From positions 675,368 to 720,144 of the forward strand of contig CAJNDS010001535.1 in NCBI GenBank assembly GCA_905221605.1: a stretch of 44,777 nt of DNA. Reading direction: 5' to 3'. Below, piece after piece: positions 29,601-35,848 of this stretch; positions within the stretch are counted from its first letter, which is position 1; every line of letters begins with the position of its first letter. Source of the stretch: Symbiodinium natans (lineage: Eukaryota; Sar; Dinophyceae; Suessiales; Symbiodiniaceae). Position numbers and translations under genes: made by a program. The notes under the pieces are model-generated. The model did not search any database and was not told the DNA's origin. It was given only the letters and a program-made list of their open reading frames with translations.

Positions 29601-31617
29601 CTCCCATCTTCATGGAGGTGCAATTCCCACATTGTGCCATCACACGCTTGGATCAGATGCTCGTCTTTCCGAAAACCGTCCCTTTCAGAAACCTGTCGCA
29701 TCTCGTCCTCTTCTTCTGACAGCTGTCGCAACCGTTCAGCCTCCATCTGTAGGATCTCCTCCTCCCCCATGGCGTATTCAGCAGCAGGTGCAGCTTCAAA
29801 GCCGTCCGCACCCTTCTGTTTGTGACCGCTTCCACCACCTTGGGAACTCGAAGATGGACCCTTTTTGATCTTGTTCAACGGCCTCCTGGTCGCTTGTAGC
29901 ACTTCTCCAATCAGATCGGTCTGAGACTCTTGGTCTACCATTCGACCCGAAGTCGAAGACGACGGCTGGTACCCGTGTTTGTGTAACACTCGTAAAACAG
30001 TCACCTCCATTTCACGATCTATGCCACCAGTCGCATCCCAGTTCCTTTTTTCACCAGGCTTTGGCGGTACAGAAACAGCACGTCCTTCAGCTTCAGCATT
30101 GCTAACCATATCCCTATTGGGATTCATACCCGCATTGGGGCTTTCTGCAACTAAGGCCTCTTCCAGATGTACTTCAGCGTCGGGAATCACCTCTTCCAAC
30201 ACCGATCTTTCACCCAGAGACTCAGCTGCACCATTTCCAGCTCCACCATCTTGTCCACCATCCGAGGCAAGTTGGAGCCATCGCTTCGGGGAAGGCATTG
30301 CTTCTTGATCCCAAAAACCTTAAGACAACACTTAACCGCAGGGAACCTAATTTGGGCTCATAACCTACGGGGGGACAACCAAGGAAGGAAATCAACTCCC
30401 CTAATCGCCCTGAACTTATATTTCCCAGATCGAACCAAGAAACAACCAAGAACACGGATAAGAGCAACCCAGGGGGGAAGGAAAAGGGGGAAGGAATCCA
30501 CACCCTTACCAAACCCTAAGAACCCAGGCACTTCTTTTTGAACTTGTGGCTTTCTGTTCAAGCCCATCTTGAGCCAAACATGATTTCCGGGTTCATTAAC
30601 CCTTCCAACTCTCAACACTAACTCTTTTCTACAATACCAATTGCAGCTCCGCATAAGGTTTAGGGTTTGGGGTTAGGGTTCAGGGTTAGGGTTTAGGGTT
30701 TAAGGTCTAGGGTTTAGGGTTTAGAGTTTAGGGAGCAAGGCGCAGGGCCCTAGGGCGACTGCCCCTTGGAGCCAGCCTGTCTAAGGGTACTCGTAGTTGT
30801 ATGGGTCCTTAATATGGTCCCTAACCTCCTCTAAAGAGTTCTGATGTATGGGCCCTTTAGGCTTATAGGGTATACAAGGGGTAGATCATGGGTACCCTCT
30901 TAAGGGCCGATAGAAGCGGATCATGTAACGACCCTCAGAGCCGGAGGTCCTCAATGAGTACACGGATGGTGAGCTGGAGGAGACCCTGAAGGTCGGGTCT
31001 CTCTCTGCCCTTTTCAAGGGGGCCTTTTGTGTGTGTAAGGCTAAACCCTAAACCCAAGACCCACAACCCCAAACCCTAAACCCTGAACCCTACACCCTAA
31101 ACCCTAAACCCTAAACCCTAAACCCTAAACCCTAAACCCCCCAGAAACCGGAAGGTGGCCACAACCGGCAAGCTGGGCAGTTCCGAGTCCATCGTCGCCA
31201 AGGGCCTCAAGTACAAAGAGGCGCCGCAGTTGAGTAGGGTTTTAGGGTTGAGGGTGTTAGGGTGTTAGGGTGTAGGGTTTAGGGTTAGGGTTTAGCACGA
31301 AGTAATGAAGTAATTGTAGGTATAGGCGTCGGAGCAACCACTAATGGTGTTTGTTTCTGGTCCTTTCTGTTTTACTTTAATCGACCCCAAACCACTATTC
31401 TAATTATTACGGCCCCTGTATTAATGGGCGACGCCCCCCCCCCCCCCTGTTACCTCAGTAATGCCGAAGTTTGTGCTCGACAGTGCGCCCAGTAGATGCG
31501 GCACTGCATCTGCTCAGAGCCCGCCTTGAGTCATCCCCACTGAAGGCTCAGTACCACGGGGAGATCGCCTGGGCACGCCATGTGGAACGCCTGGTGCTCC
31601 CAAAGGCAGAGAGATGA
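20635..31617 (+). CDS. DUF3626-like protein, split gene with telomere-bearing introns
   Basis: I joined these exons: 20635 to about 20730 (PLIVHIHFDRMWQF), 21077-21199 (FETGKSCG..DRWERDLF), 21308-21403 (FERPKYGVLN), 21499-21554 (YMILRDVRLRTTFSPE), 21710-21763 (DSANLKAERLACLDYYAH), 30947-30996 (VLNEYTDGELEETLKV), 31145-31220 (SIVAKGLKYKE) and 31546-31617 (AQYHGEIAWARHVERLV, then TGA). From 21077 on, reading frames agree across every junction. The order of RPKYGVLN, a TTF(S)PEDSA word and a final YKEAQ.HG...HVERLV matches what I remember of the DUF3626 family; function unknown. Donors are GC, GA, GA, GC, GT and GC, and acceptors are mostly AG|G, a dinoflagellate habit. Telomeric arrays lie in five of these six introns. 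The 9.2-kb intron after 21763 contains the antisense retroelement. The junction between the first two listed exons is unresolved. Whether the gene is still spliced is unknown. Confidence 0.65.
21240..21294. repeat. Telomeric array within a 108-nt intron
   Basis: CCCTAAC and CCCTAAA units fill about half of the intron 21200-21307, whose ends are GC and AG. Confidence 0.85.
21655..21696. repeat. Telomeric array within a 155-nt intron
   Basis: About five CCCTAAA units inside the intron 21555-21709 (GA...AG), 13 bp before the acceptor. Confidence 0.85.
21807..21811. repeat. Target-site duplication TAAGG (left copy)
   Basis: TAAGG directly precedes the left LTR and recurs at 30654-30658 directly after the right LTR. 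Removing the element restores GGGTTTAAGGTTTAGGG, a degenerate telomeric repeat. Confidence 0.85.
21812..22099 (-). repeat. 3' LTR of the retroelement
   Basis: 288 bp, apparently identical to 30366-30653. On the element strand it starts TGCGGAG and ends CCCGTA. It follows the purine tract GACAGGGGGAG. Confidence 0.9.
22100..22110 (-). other. Polypurine tract
   Basis: On the minus strand GACAGGGGGAG touches the first base of the 3' LTR, the usual primer site for plus-strand DNA synthesis. Just upstream is an inverted repeat, TCCTAGGAAATCCTAGGA. Confidence 0.8.
22111..22469 (-). other. 3' untranslated region of the retroelement
   Basis: About 360 nt between the ORF2 stop and the polypurine tract. 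No frame of interest. It may hold packaging or priming signals, but none are recognisable. Confidence 0.5.
22470..25160 (-). CDS. Retroelement ORF2: three-CCCH-finger protein, 896 aa
   Basis: Uninterrupted frame. Residues 1-220 are mostly helical with no family I recognise; 220-460 is of mixed composition. Three CCCH fingers follow: C485-x9-C495-x5-C501-x3-H505, C517-x8-C526-x5-C532-x3-H536 and C543-x8-C552-x5-C558-x3-H562. Such fingers usually bind RNA. An acidic/helical segment and a Lys-rich tail (KKKVKKKRKAAA, ending NRKKK) suggest nuclear or nucleic-acid contact. The first ATG at 25160 lies inside the end of ORF1, 46 nt before its stop, in the -1 frame. Fingers of this type could replace the CCHC knuckles of a Gag protein, which is inference. 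No polymerase or integrase motifs. Confidence 0.8.
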   Translation of the reverse strand: MGDGAMVMVYDPGTLIQSPTTDWVMRRGLTDRTVWPAMAHLAQRICAEMVQVDEMNAQLGTGTLLFQRRDQGYYTDLHHSFHDNPCLPAVGNYPLSVMGALLSPGLEGEFKNTDKFGTAMEAIAYDWSRSPGMEVHIELMARVAKMVHPFLNLGAQGSVMVSEFLWQRGRARLMEFLQEATCADQLEALWRRMDDDADEEVDPSTAMLEVLGLEDAVLDQGNNESLIPIEDAGGETSGDTGGKGKAPEVSPEEEKSSGSSRLADTRIFLWSVYSRVASNFSMQDRTTGKIFDSTKGYPGEGPNNDDNPSSKGNFPWISEDYLDEVVSKKMERSSDMDGFVPGSEGSLEKVEVENVTASKILMALWKKGHRVGFRRLRRLNASGCKVGAMKRPIKRVQKIGARKAFMKMFNVFGSSQHGSGVGGKPIMKVVGPRPGFPAVLQAPNTDSTSGEGSSPQVHGNVHVEHSRPMDRYEAERLEKRKKGFCYWFGKGKDRCKFGDDCKFIHSEDDVVLHSYWCKYYVAGRECFAGKDCEFSHDATGVRCVQFARSGKCRFGDRCVFGHEVPLEKQRPRSPRTPPRDGPRRKSGANGGKKEISPEQFGDDEEDFMVYDEETKMTELLMEAISFLSNGKSDLARAEADPLFKLLKITGDADYMDQVWVSWTTEMLSVLELLEVVKSYDVSLAEVEEWVNDLRIWYERANLGEEKDPKKGKKRSLEGESSKDIPAEKEVVETSETEVAVEEEKKKVKKKRKAAAIEDPYTLMVPKPKKMPAVIEKGGSSSNVVVSAVEKASKARTKSNVGGKTKKKEKSQSPKKEEVVMVQDPEEKDRPSDAEAPGSANANEELDQSCQAIEDAKREGLVSSIQRGIQDPVLTVSDLEYILLQLHLKIANNRKKK
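25115..30298 (-). CDS. Retroelement ORF1: WW / S1-like / CCCH x3 / SAM-like protein, 1727 aa
   Basis: A single 5.2-kb frame with its ATG 55 nt after the primer-binding site. Domains in order are as follows. A WW-like module covers about 222-250 (W224, YYY at 235-237, W246, P249). A long acidic low-complexity linker covers 260-660. An S1-type RNA-binding fold covers about 665-730 (GDEIMGLVRCINGYGAFL). A Trp-rich patch lies at 745-773. Three CCCH fingers lie at 973-991, 1066-1084 and 1117-1137. A SAM-like helical domain covers about 1251-1295 (DLVDKGINKVTACKILQLV), then a basic, Ser-rich region. All recognised modules bind RNA or proteins, so an RNP or particle role is plausible. No enzyme domain is seen. 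The lack of introns contrasts with the host genes and fits copying through RNA. Confidence 0.82.
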   Translation of the reverse strand: MPSPKRWLQLASDGGQDGGAGNGAAESLGERSVLEEVIPDAEVHLEEALVAESPNAGMNPNRDMVSNAEAEGRAVSVPPKPGEKRNWDATGGIDREMEVTVLRVLHKHGYQPSSSTSGRMVDQESQTDLIGEVLQATRRPLNKIKKGPSSSSQGGGSGHKQKGADGFEAAPAAEYAMGEEEILQMEAERLRQLSEEEDEMRQVSERDGFRKDEHLIQACDGTMWELHLHEDGRQYYYCLDTHETKWTLPVVGEKVKSDEVVGSPLGNELEMEAALDSSSSTPKTESTRAFQGSVNSLGEKDFSSTIRDSGPRADGDAPTSGSPDEEGIPGNQANIAGAQHLDREETEALSEGGAAMELVDPEEKMPNEVIGTVSAAEERVVDVVPVVQEGGPGDSEDGEKKLCVTTEEVSSFGAKNSAIQGEKEASGIAGDTDDLKNEAWSANDARVDAPDITWSAKEARVEVHVVVRSTGDCNNGAQVSAAADDGGSQVDALVQPEVSSEERNDKGYTGANEAAVVNDGGNSPLEAMEPKEPAVEESVPAVDDRLNCPAVEEDLPAAEGETKDSNDGSTPMKGEALPSGSSPEVDTERTTADEAKPLAEKKGGPEIQEHKKDELVGLVEQDEQCDPKVKTKDAPGADDTEMVSEERVKKVPRAGALESPGPHCYQEGDEIMGLVRCINGYGAFLDHGDMNVLIPAEGNNAYQFKFGDTVNGTVKRVEDDGTIILDTFLVLEEDVEDSSSTLRKWKPSGWSTWWTDSWYAGQWYQDSNGQWDWKQEEEQSDEELVVQELSSEERKERQLYGEKIYKALLENGNEEEAYVGKITGMLLGRPMEDLQECVADQAFLNAEARRAYGILQDDGWEPDGTENTGLGELTTFSRTQYHNALFELARRKRRFSRPVVGDAVAVVLDQGEEEFWNALWLDTKLFLQELDGAVQSMSKRENKPMEAYMDPDQYKKAYMTPKTVLSPGYSKLCRFFNKGRCRNGDGCPYEHRRYGEGWPEGGSTDPKNSQEADDEDGNIGDPPTEEGTVDEAQQEREDLAFRAKYNFGKGASKGEPTSGEPKGRLCLYYNQGACKYGTACRYLHNDDVALEGTWEPGKSWDNASRKALRDAGFHHCCFDYYLRGRCRKGSNFCKYSHDEMSEERLTLLKHLVHVANQVRFEKERGWEISDRSTFQPPASGGAESSSSSAPKALQMTNVSQKDGEKGILDEVEADEQKNSVAASTSTQLHNPEEPIENWMARNAHLWVYTPHVSEVMITLGVTNVSDLQEFIFVEDLVDKGINKVTACKILQLVGEVRYRPGGPEKAVPSDASVRVQQSSGNKGTGRAAVRTLTQVREAEDSGAKTMPRGSYRELFDKVRYRDGWTLAQRSPLCVQKLRLVGVGMPPVNPPTKKYRSRSNPVRRGRPLLDKKQVRQVPRSRSQRRVQLAEVVEKPKPLEPVKPRGGLSYPFSRAWADVVDDDDQAEALVSYAASSSDSSEEETNAVQRLKELFLQERDSWRTASRGNVPQSGSSGSNDGPKKSVHLGEGRDKASRGETRQEVTSQVFSLPQPSRRAERSQKRTRDGSVMVGSLAVGSTDEVLPGQGAAGQVNVSESAQVLPGHEVAGQETAPEGAVQISGEETDQKEGEGGSNDLRGNDAKMLDGGPVRSDLQQLLVKGLLTRIYWKVAVGKLPMGQRDCQKGSNKMDRNLVISMSSEGASEQDEDWRTMLISQWETVQWLWCMIQER
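30354..30365 (-). other. Primer-binding site complementary to the initiator tRNA-Met anticodon arm
   Basis: On the minus strand GGTTATGAGCCC starts immediately after the 5' LTR. Its complement GGGCTCATAACC is the anticodon stem-loop sequence of initiator Met tRNAs. Drosophila copia primes from a 39-nt 5' half of that tRNA ending in the same ...CAUAACC, at the same place next to the LTR. No TGG for a normal CCA-ended tRNA primer is present here. Confidence 0.75.
30366..30653 (-). promoter_or_regulatory. 5' LTR with TATA-like box
   Basis: 288 bp, apparently identical to the 3' LTR. On the minus strand AAATATAAG at 30423-30415 could serve as a TATA-like element about 50 nt before the LTR end. 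Dinoflagellate promoters often lack a standard TATA box, so this is tentative. Confidence 0.6.
30659..30735. repeat. Telomeric array, right side of the retroelement insertion
   Basis: Degenerate TTTAGGG units (TTTGGGG, TTAGGG, TTCAGGG) continue the array interrupted by the element. They are part of the 9.2-kb intron. Confidence 0.9.
31042..31140. repeat. Telomeric array ending 4 bp before an acceptor
   Basis: CCCTAAA units occupy most of the 148-nt intron 30997-31144. The last unit is followed by CCCCAG and the exon. Confidence 0.9.
31234..31290. repeat. Telomeric array just inside a donor
   Basis: TTTTAGGG and GTGTTAGGG units begin about 14 nt after the GC donor at 31221 of the DUF3626-like gene. 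Confidence 0.85.
31321..31420. mobile_element. MITE family C, copy 3 (no array)
   Basis: Ends TATAGGCGTC and GGCCCCTGTA. The centre reads ACCCCAAACCACTATTC, the point where copy 2 carries nine telomeric units. It lies within the last intron of the DUF3626-like gene. Confidence 0.6.
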
Positions 31618-32379
31618 GGGCCCCCGGGGATGCCGGTCCGTCTGAGCTTCAGGGTTTCGGGTGAGGTGTGCTAAAACCAGGGGGAGAACCTGCTATGTGG
31701 ATGAGAATCGGGAAGATTTGACGCGCCCTGACCCTGAATCCGACCCTTGAATCAACCTTGACTTTATTCGGACCCGAACGGCCCGAGCGCTAAGCCCTTA
31801 GACCCTCATGACTCTTATGGGGTTGCTAGAGCTCGAAAATGGGCAGGGAGACAAGTACGACAACGACGAGATGAAGGCCCACATCAAGGCCCTGCGCTTT
31901 TCTTGAAAGCAGCGATAAGGTTTTGAACTGTTGGCTTTAGGCTTTACGCGAAAGTAACACAGTTCTCAGAATTATAGTTAGGTGGTTTTTTTTCGGAAGG
32001 CGGGTTGGGGGGGGGGGGGCGGGGGGCCAGAGCCCGGGTTAGGAACGGTACTCAGGGATGTGTCAGTCTTCACGCTGCTGTACTCACCGAAATCGAAGCC
32101 GCAGACCCTAAACCCTAAAACCCCAAACCCTGAACCCTGAACCGCGCTAGGCAGCCTGTGACAAGAATGGCTGGGAGTGGGTGCCTCAGTGCTGCCCCTG
32201 CTGTCACAGTAGCCTTCAAGGTTACCCTGTTCATGCCACGAAGTAGATGCGCCCTTCGGTCCGCAAAAAATCGTGTGCTTAAGGGGTGCCGGGGCTCGCC
32301 CCTAATAAGGGCTTGCAAGTGGTACCACGCACCTCGCTGGTTACCTCGAAGGGGTGTCCCAACCTCCGAATCGCCTAAG
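31618..32379. other. No recognised gene
   Basis: Holds a G-run (32009-32020) and a short degenerate CCCTAAA array (32104-32143). A few open frames are not convincing. A peptide ENGQGDKYDNDEMKAHIKAL at about 31836-31895 may be an exon, but boundaries are unclear. Confidence 0.35.
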
Positions 32380-32438
32380 GTGGTGCTGGGATGTGGACGA
32401 GAAAGCGCGAAGAGAGAAGCTGGAGGTGCAGATGTCGA
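32380..32438 (+). CDS. Candidate exon, charged helix
   Basis: After ATCGCCTAAG the frame reads DVDEKARREKLEVQMSS. Coding-like; family and donor unknown. Confidence 0.35.
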
Positions 32439-32657
32439 GTTTTAGGAGGGTTTTGGGTCCATATAGCCTTCAGGAGTTCAGAGTTTGCAGGGGATTTTGG
32501 GGGCTTATGGGTTCCAAGGTCTATTTCTACCATCTTTTGCCGGTGCATTTGGGGAGTTGCCCCTTGGGATGCCCTAAACCCTAAACACTCAACCCTATAA
32601 ACCCAAACCCTAAACCCTAAGCCCTAAACCCTACGAAATGCCCCCTGTTTTGGCCAG

Positions 32658-32738
32658 GCGGAAGATGCTTCTGACGAGAAGATCAGCGCGTGGAAAGCGA
32701 AGCTCAAGGCTCCGGAGAGTCCGCGAGGGAGAGCATGA
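32658..32738 (+). CDS. Candidate terminal exon, unknown protein
   Basis: After TTTTGGCCAG the frame reads AEDASDEKISAWKAKLKAPE and ends in TGA. A CCCTAAA array (32575-32634) precedes it by 24 bp. Confidence 0.4.
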   Translation, partial: AEDASDEKISAWKAKLKAPESPRGRA

Positions 32739-33041
32739 AGTTCGCAAGCACCAGGACCTCAAATTGGAAGGTTGTGTATCAACATACTCTAGGTCTAGCT
32801 GGGTGAGGGACGGTTGCCGATGCTTCTATGAACTTTTGTCGCGAGGGCCAAACTGTCGTTCTGCACAATGCAGAGGGTTTTGGAATCGGAAGACCACTCC
32901 TAGTGACCTGCAGTACTTACATCCTTACACCTCAATTTCGCAGACGTTGAGATTGCCCCTCATGCGGGCAAGCAGCTCTCTCTTTTTTTTGCGTTCCGGA
33001 GGAGCCCTTCGCAGCACTTCGTTTCTGCACTGCGGGCCCAA

Positions 33042-33103
33042 GTTTAGGGTTTAGGGTTTAGGGTTTAGGGTTTAGGGTTTAGGGTTTAGGGTTTAGGGTT
33101 TAG
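33042..33103. repeat. Interstitial telomeric array, TTTAGGG orientation
   Basis: Nine clean units. Confidence 0.95.
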
Positions 33104-33182
33104 AAGCATCACGCCAGGCCATGGCCGAAGGACCTACAGAAGGCGTGAAGGTCCCAGCAGGCCAGTTGTCGCGACCCTTATA

Positions 33183-33268
33183 ACCAGGATGGGCTATTAA
33201 AGGCCTCATAGTTGAACCCTACAAAGGGCCCTTTTAAGGGATTGTAGGCTATGATAGCCCATCCTGGT
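33183..33268. mobile_element. MITE, TIR ACCAGGATGGGCTAT
   Basis: An 86-bp element with 15-bp perfect inverted ends. The inside also forms a hairpin (TAGGGTTC-like arms around GGGCCC). Non-coding. Confidence 0.7.
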
Positions 33269-33452
33269 AAGTGGAACCTGCATGCGCACATCACTGTGAC
33301 AGCTCTGAGAAGTAGCCGCGGCCATTTTTTGGAGGCTCTGTTGTTGTTTTTGGCAGGCTTGTAGAAATTGGAAGGGTTTTCAGGCAAACCTTAGACATAA
33401 CCTCTAAGCTAGGCCCTGTATCCTGTAAGCCCTGAATCTCTGACCGGTCCAG

Positions 33453-35848
33453 GTTGCTGCATCAAGGGCTGCGGCAAGGCAGTCGCGCCGGGGCTGACGA
33501 AGAACGGCAACCCCTACAAAACCTGCTGTAGAGGCACGGTTTTTGCATACGGCAAATACCGACATAATTATATATACATATATACATACATATATATATA
33601 TACGTATATATATACATATATATATATACATAAAAATTTTACATATACATAATTCACTTTCTTTGTGTCTACAGACATTTGCACGGTCCTCCAGGATGTG
33701 CCCTGGGTTTCGGGCATGACCTCCGATGCGGCCTCAAGGACCGAGCCACACCCCGGACGGCCCACAGCTTGAGCGAAGTGGCGACCTTTAAGGGTTTAGG
33801 GTTTAGGGTTTAGGGTTTAGGGTCTAGGGTCTAGGGTTTAGGGTTTAGGGTTTAGGGTTTAGGGCTTTGTGGCAGAGACCCAGAAAGGGCCATGACTTGG
33901 ATAATCCCGCAAGTAGGGCATCAGAGGCTTGGAGGTGTGATGGAGATTGTGGCTGTGAGACTCCATACTTCAAGGCAACGTCTTGGGATGTTCCACCTTA
34001 TACTAACAGTCCTTCATAAGCATGATAATAGGGGGTACCATAGTCCCCATTGAGGACTGTTAATATACGGGGGAACATCCCAAGGCAACGTCCCTAAACT
34101 CTGTGCGGGCGCCGGGGCATGCAAAGTGCAGAGCTCTCCATCGAGTCGTTGGTGAGAGTTGCCTCTAAGCCCTTTGACCCCGAAAATCTGCAAAGCCCAT
34201 GGTTTTTGGGGGGGTTTTTTCGAATGCCGCTATATTATCTGATCTTGCCCTTCTGGGAGAGTGCAAGAATCCGTGCACAGAAATGATGAGCAACATGGAG
34301 CAACTACACCACCCCACTCTGCAGCTCAGTGCGACTCTAAAGCATGTCTTACACACGTCCGACCCGAAACCCGAAACCCTAAACCCTAAACCCTAAAGGA
34401 TGGTGAGCGACCTGCTTGCAAGATGGGCTGCGGCATGCTCGCAGCTCCAGGCGAGGACATCTAGATTGTACATTTGGGACTGTAGACTGTTTGAAATCTG
34501 AAACCAATCAAATTAGTCACCAAAAAGGCGGCAGCTGCTTTATTAAAACCGACTCTAGCGGCTTATGCCCCATAGCTCTCGTCTTGGGAGCCCCACGCAG
34601 ATGCACACGGGTAGGCTTGAGCTTTGTTTGTTGAAAAGATCGACTGCTCTTATCTATGGTTTGAACATGGAGTCCCTTTCTGCTGAACAGAAACATTGTT
34701 TCAATCTGATGTCATGGACAGTGGTGGAGATGGAAACAGCAAATAACGCGCTGAACACAGTCCTAGCAAGCCTAAGCCTACGGAATTTGTGAAGACTATT
34801 GTGGCTTGCTTGCGCGGGGCCTACATTGAGACAGCACTTGACACATGGCAGCGGAATTAACTCTGACCCAAACAACGTATATTGTCTAATCTATGACCTA
34901 TGAAAAGTTTGCGATGCACATATAAACAATGCACATTACAAATACGATAACAAAATGTAATACAATGTTTCGTCGAAGAAACGTCAACAGCACGTTATCC
35001 CCTATATATATATACATATATATATATATATGTATATATCGCCCACAGTATAAATATGTAGAAAGTACAATACCAAATTCTCAATAGTCGGTACACGTGT
35101 ATATATATATATATGTATATGTTTACGTGCAAGTGTGTGTGTGTGTATATGTATATATATATATATATATATATTCAGAAGTCTCTATTATTCAGACACA
35201 GGTATAAAAATCATGTATGATTCTTAGCAACAATATCGAACGGGAAATCTGTTCTTACATATATGTATGTGTATGTGTATATGTATATGTATATGTACAT
35301 GTACATGTATATGTATATGTATATGTATATGTACATGTATGTATATATATACATATATATATATAATGGGTAGTAGGTCATGTGCAAAGTTTGTTTTTTT
35401 TCGGCCATGTAACGGTAATGTAACGTACTCAGTTTACGATATGTTCAGCAGCAACATGAGTTCAGGGTTCCCACCTTGCATAAACAAAAGTAAACGGATA
35501 TCACGCTGTTTAACATCTGTATATCTTATAAGCTGTTGTAGATACACTGTGTTGTTATTGAACCTTTCATATGCTACACATTGTGTCCCTATACATGTAT
35601 AGTATCATACTGTACACTGTAAACTCTAGAGGTATGCATGTGGTATATACCTCTATACACATATGTGCTTTTCATTCTATTGTACTGTTGTGTTCTGTGT
35701 GTATATGTAGATTTCTATGGCCTTGTAAGAATCATACGACGCACAGGCACGACGTCCAGGGGCCGGCCACTGGACACATGCTGCCGCAAGTGTGCTAAGG
35801 CCGAGGCTGCCAAGTCGCACAGAGTGGAGATGCTTTTGGGATCTCAGG
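33453..35848 (+). CDS. Cys-rich GCG/TCCR tandem-motif protein, partial gene of four exons
   Basis: Exons: 33453-33533 (CCIKGCGKAVAPGL...TCCRG), 33695-33738 (CALGFGHDLRCGLK), 34399-34450 (ACKMGCGMLAAPG) and 35747-35848 (TTSRGRPLDTCCRKCA). Joining them keeps frame and completes the motif C-x3-GCG-x4-APG-x9-TCCRxCA twice in tandem. In the first copy GHD-x2-C follows. The regular Cys/His spacing suggests a zinc-binding module; I recall similar motifs in dinoflagellate hypothetical proteins but know no function. Donors are GC, GA and GC, and all acceptors are AG|G. The third exon begins at CCCTAAAG|G, the last unit of a telomeric array. The fourth ends at GTTTAGGG, the first unit of another. Introns hold a MITE and TA microsatellites. 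Both ends of the gene are unresolved. Confidence 0.65.
33789..33866. repeat. Telomeric array within an intron
   Basis: Eleven TTTAGGG units, two of them TCTAGGG, inside the intron 33739-34398. Confidence 0.9.
33983..34083. mobile_element. MITE family B, copy 1, with 9-bp target duplication
   Basis: A 101-bp element. Ends TTGGGATGTTCC and GGAACATCCCAA are perfect inverted repeats, flanked by GGCAACGTC at 33974-33982 and 34084-34092. The 9-bp duplication points to mobilisation by a transposase of the Mutator-like or hAT-like size class. It lies inside an intron of the GCG/TCCR gene. Confidence 0.8.
34363..34398. repeat. Telomeric array ending as a splice acceptor
   Basis: CCCGAAACC then CCCTAAA units. 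The last reads CCCTAAAG, and the exon starts at the next base with in-frame GCG-motif coding. Confidence 0.85.
34998..35370. repeat. TA/TG-rich microsatellite cluster
   Basis: Several blocks of (TA)n, (GTAT)n and (TGTATA)n lie inside the 1.3-kb intron of the GCG/TCCR gene. Confidence 0.9.

Larger units (their letters stand above)
21812..30653 (-). mobile_element. Non-autonomous copia-like LTR retroelement carrying two CCCH-finger ORFs
   Basis: The 8,842-bp element has 288-bp LTRs at 21812-22099 and 30366-30653 that I read as identical. It has a 5-bp duplication, a primer-binding site at 30354-30365 and a polypurine tract at 22100-22110. Reading on the minus strand, the order is 5' LTR, 55-nt leader, ORF1 (1727 aa), ORF2 (896 aa), 370-nt tail, 3' LTR. 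LTR ends are TG...TA on that strand. I find no YxDD reverse transcriptase, no integrase HHCC or DDE pattern, no RNase H and no hydrophobic-D-[ST]-G protease motif, so mobility would need enzymes in trans. The priming site points to the copia group. It lies antisense in an intron of the DUF3626-like gene. Identical LTRs imply recent insertion. Confidence 0.88.

Noticed and set aside
22470-30298. Two ordinary host genes flanked by chance by a direct repeat
   Set aside because: Matching 288-bp repeats, a target duplication, a primer-binding site and a polypurine tract all fall at the expected positions.
21812-30653. An autonomous gag-pol retrotransposon or a retrovirus
   Set aside because: I see no reverse transcriptase, RNase H, integrase, protease or envelope motif in either long frame.
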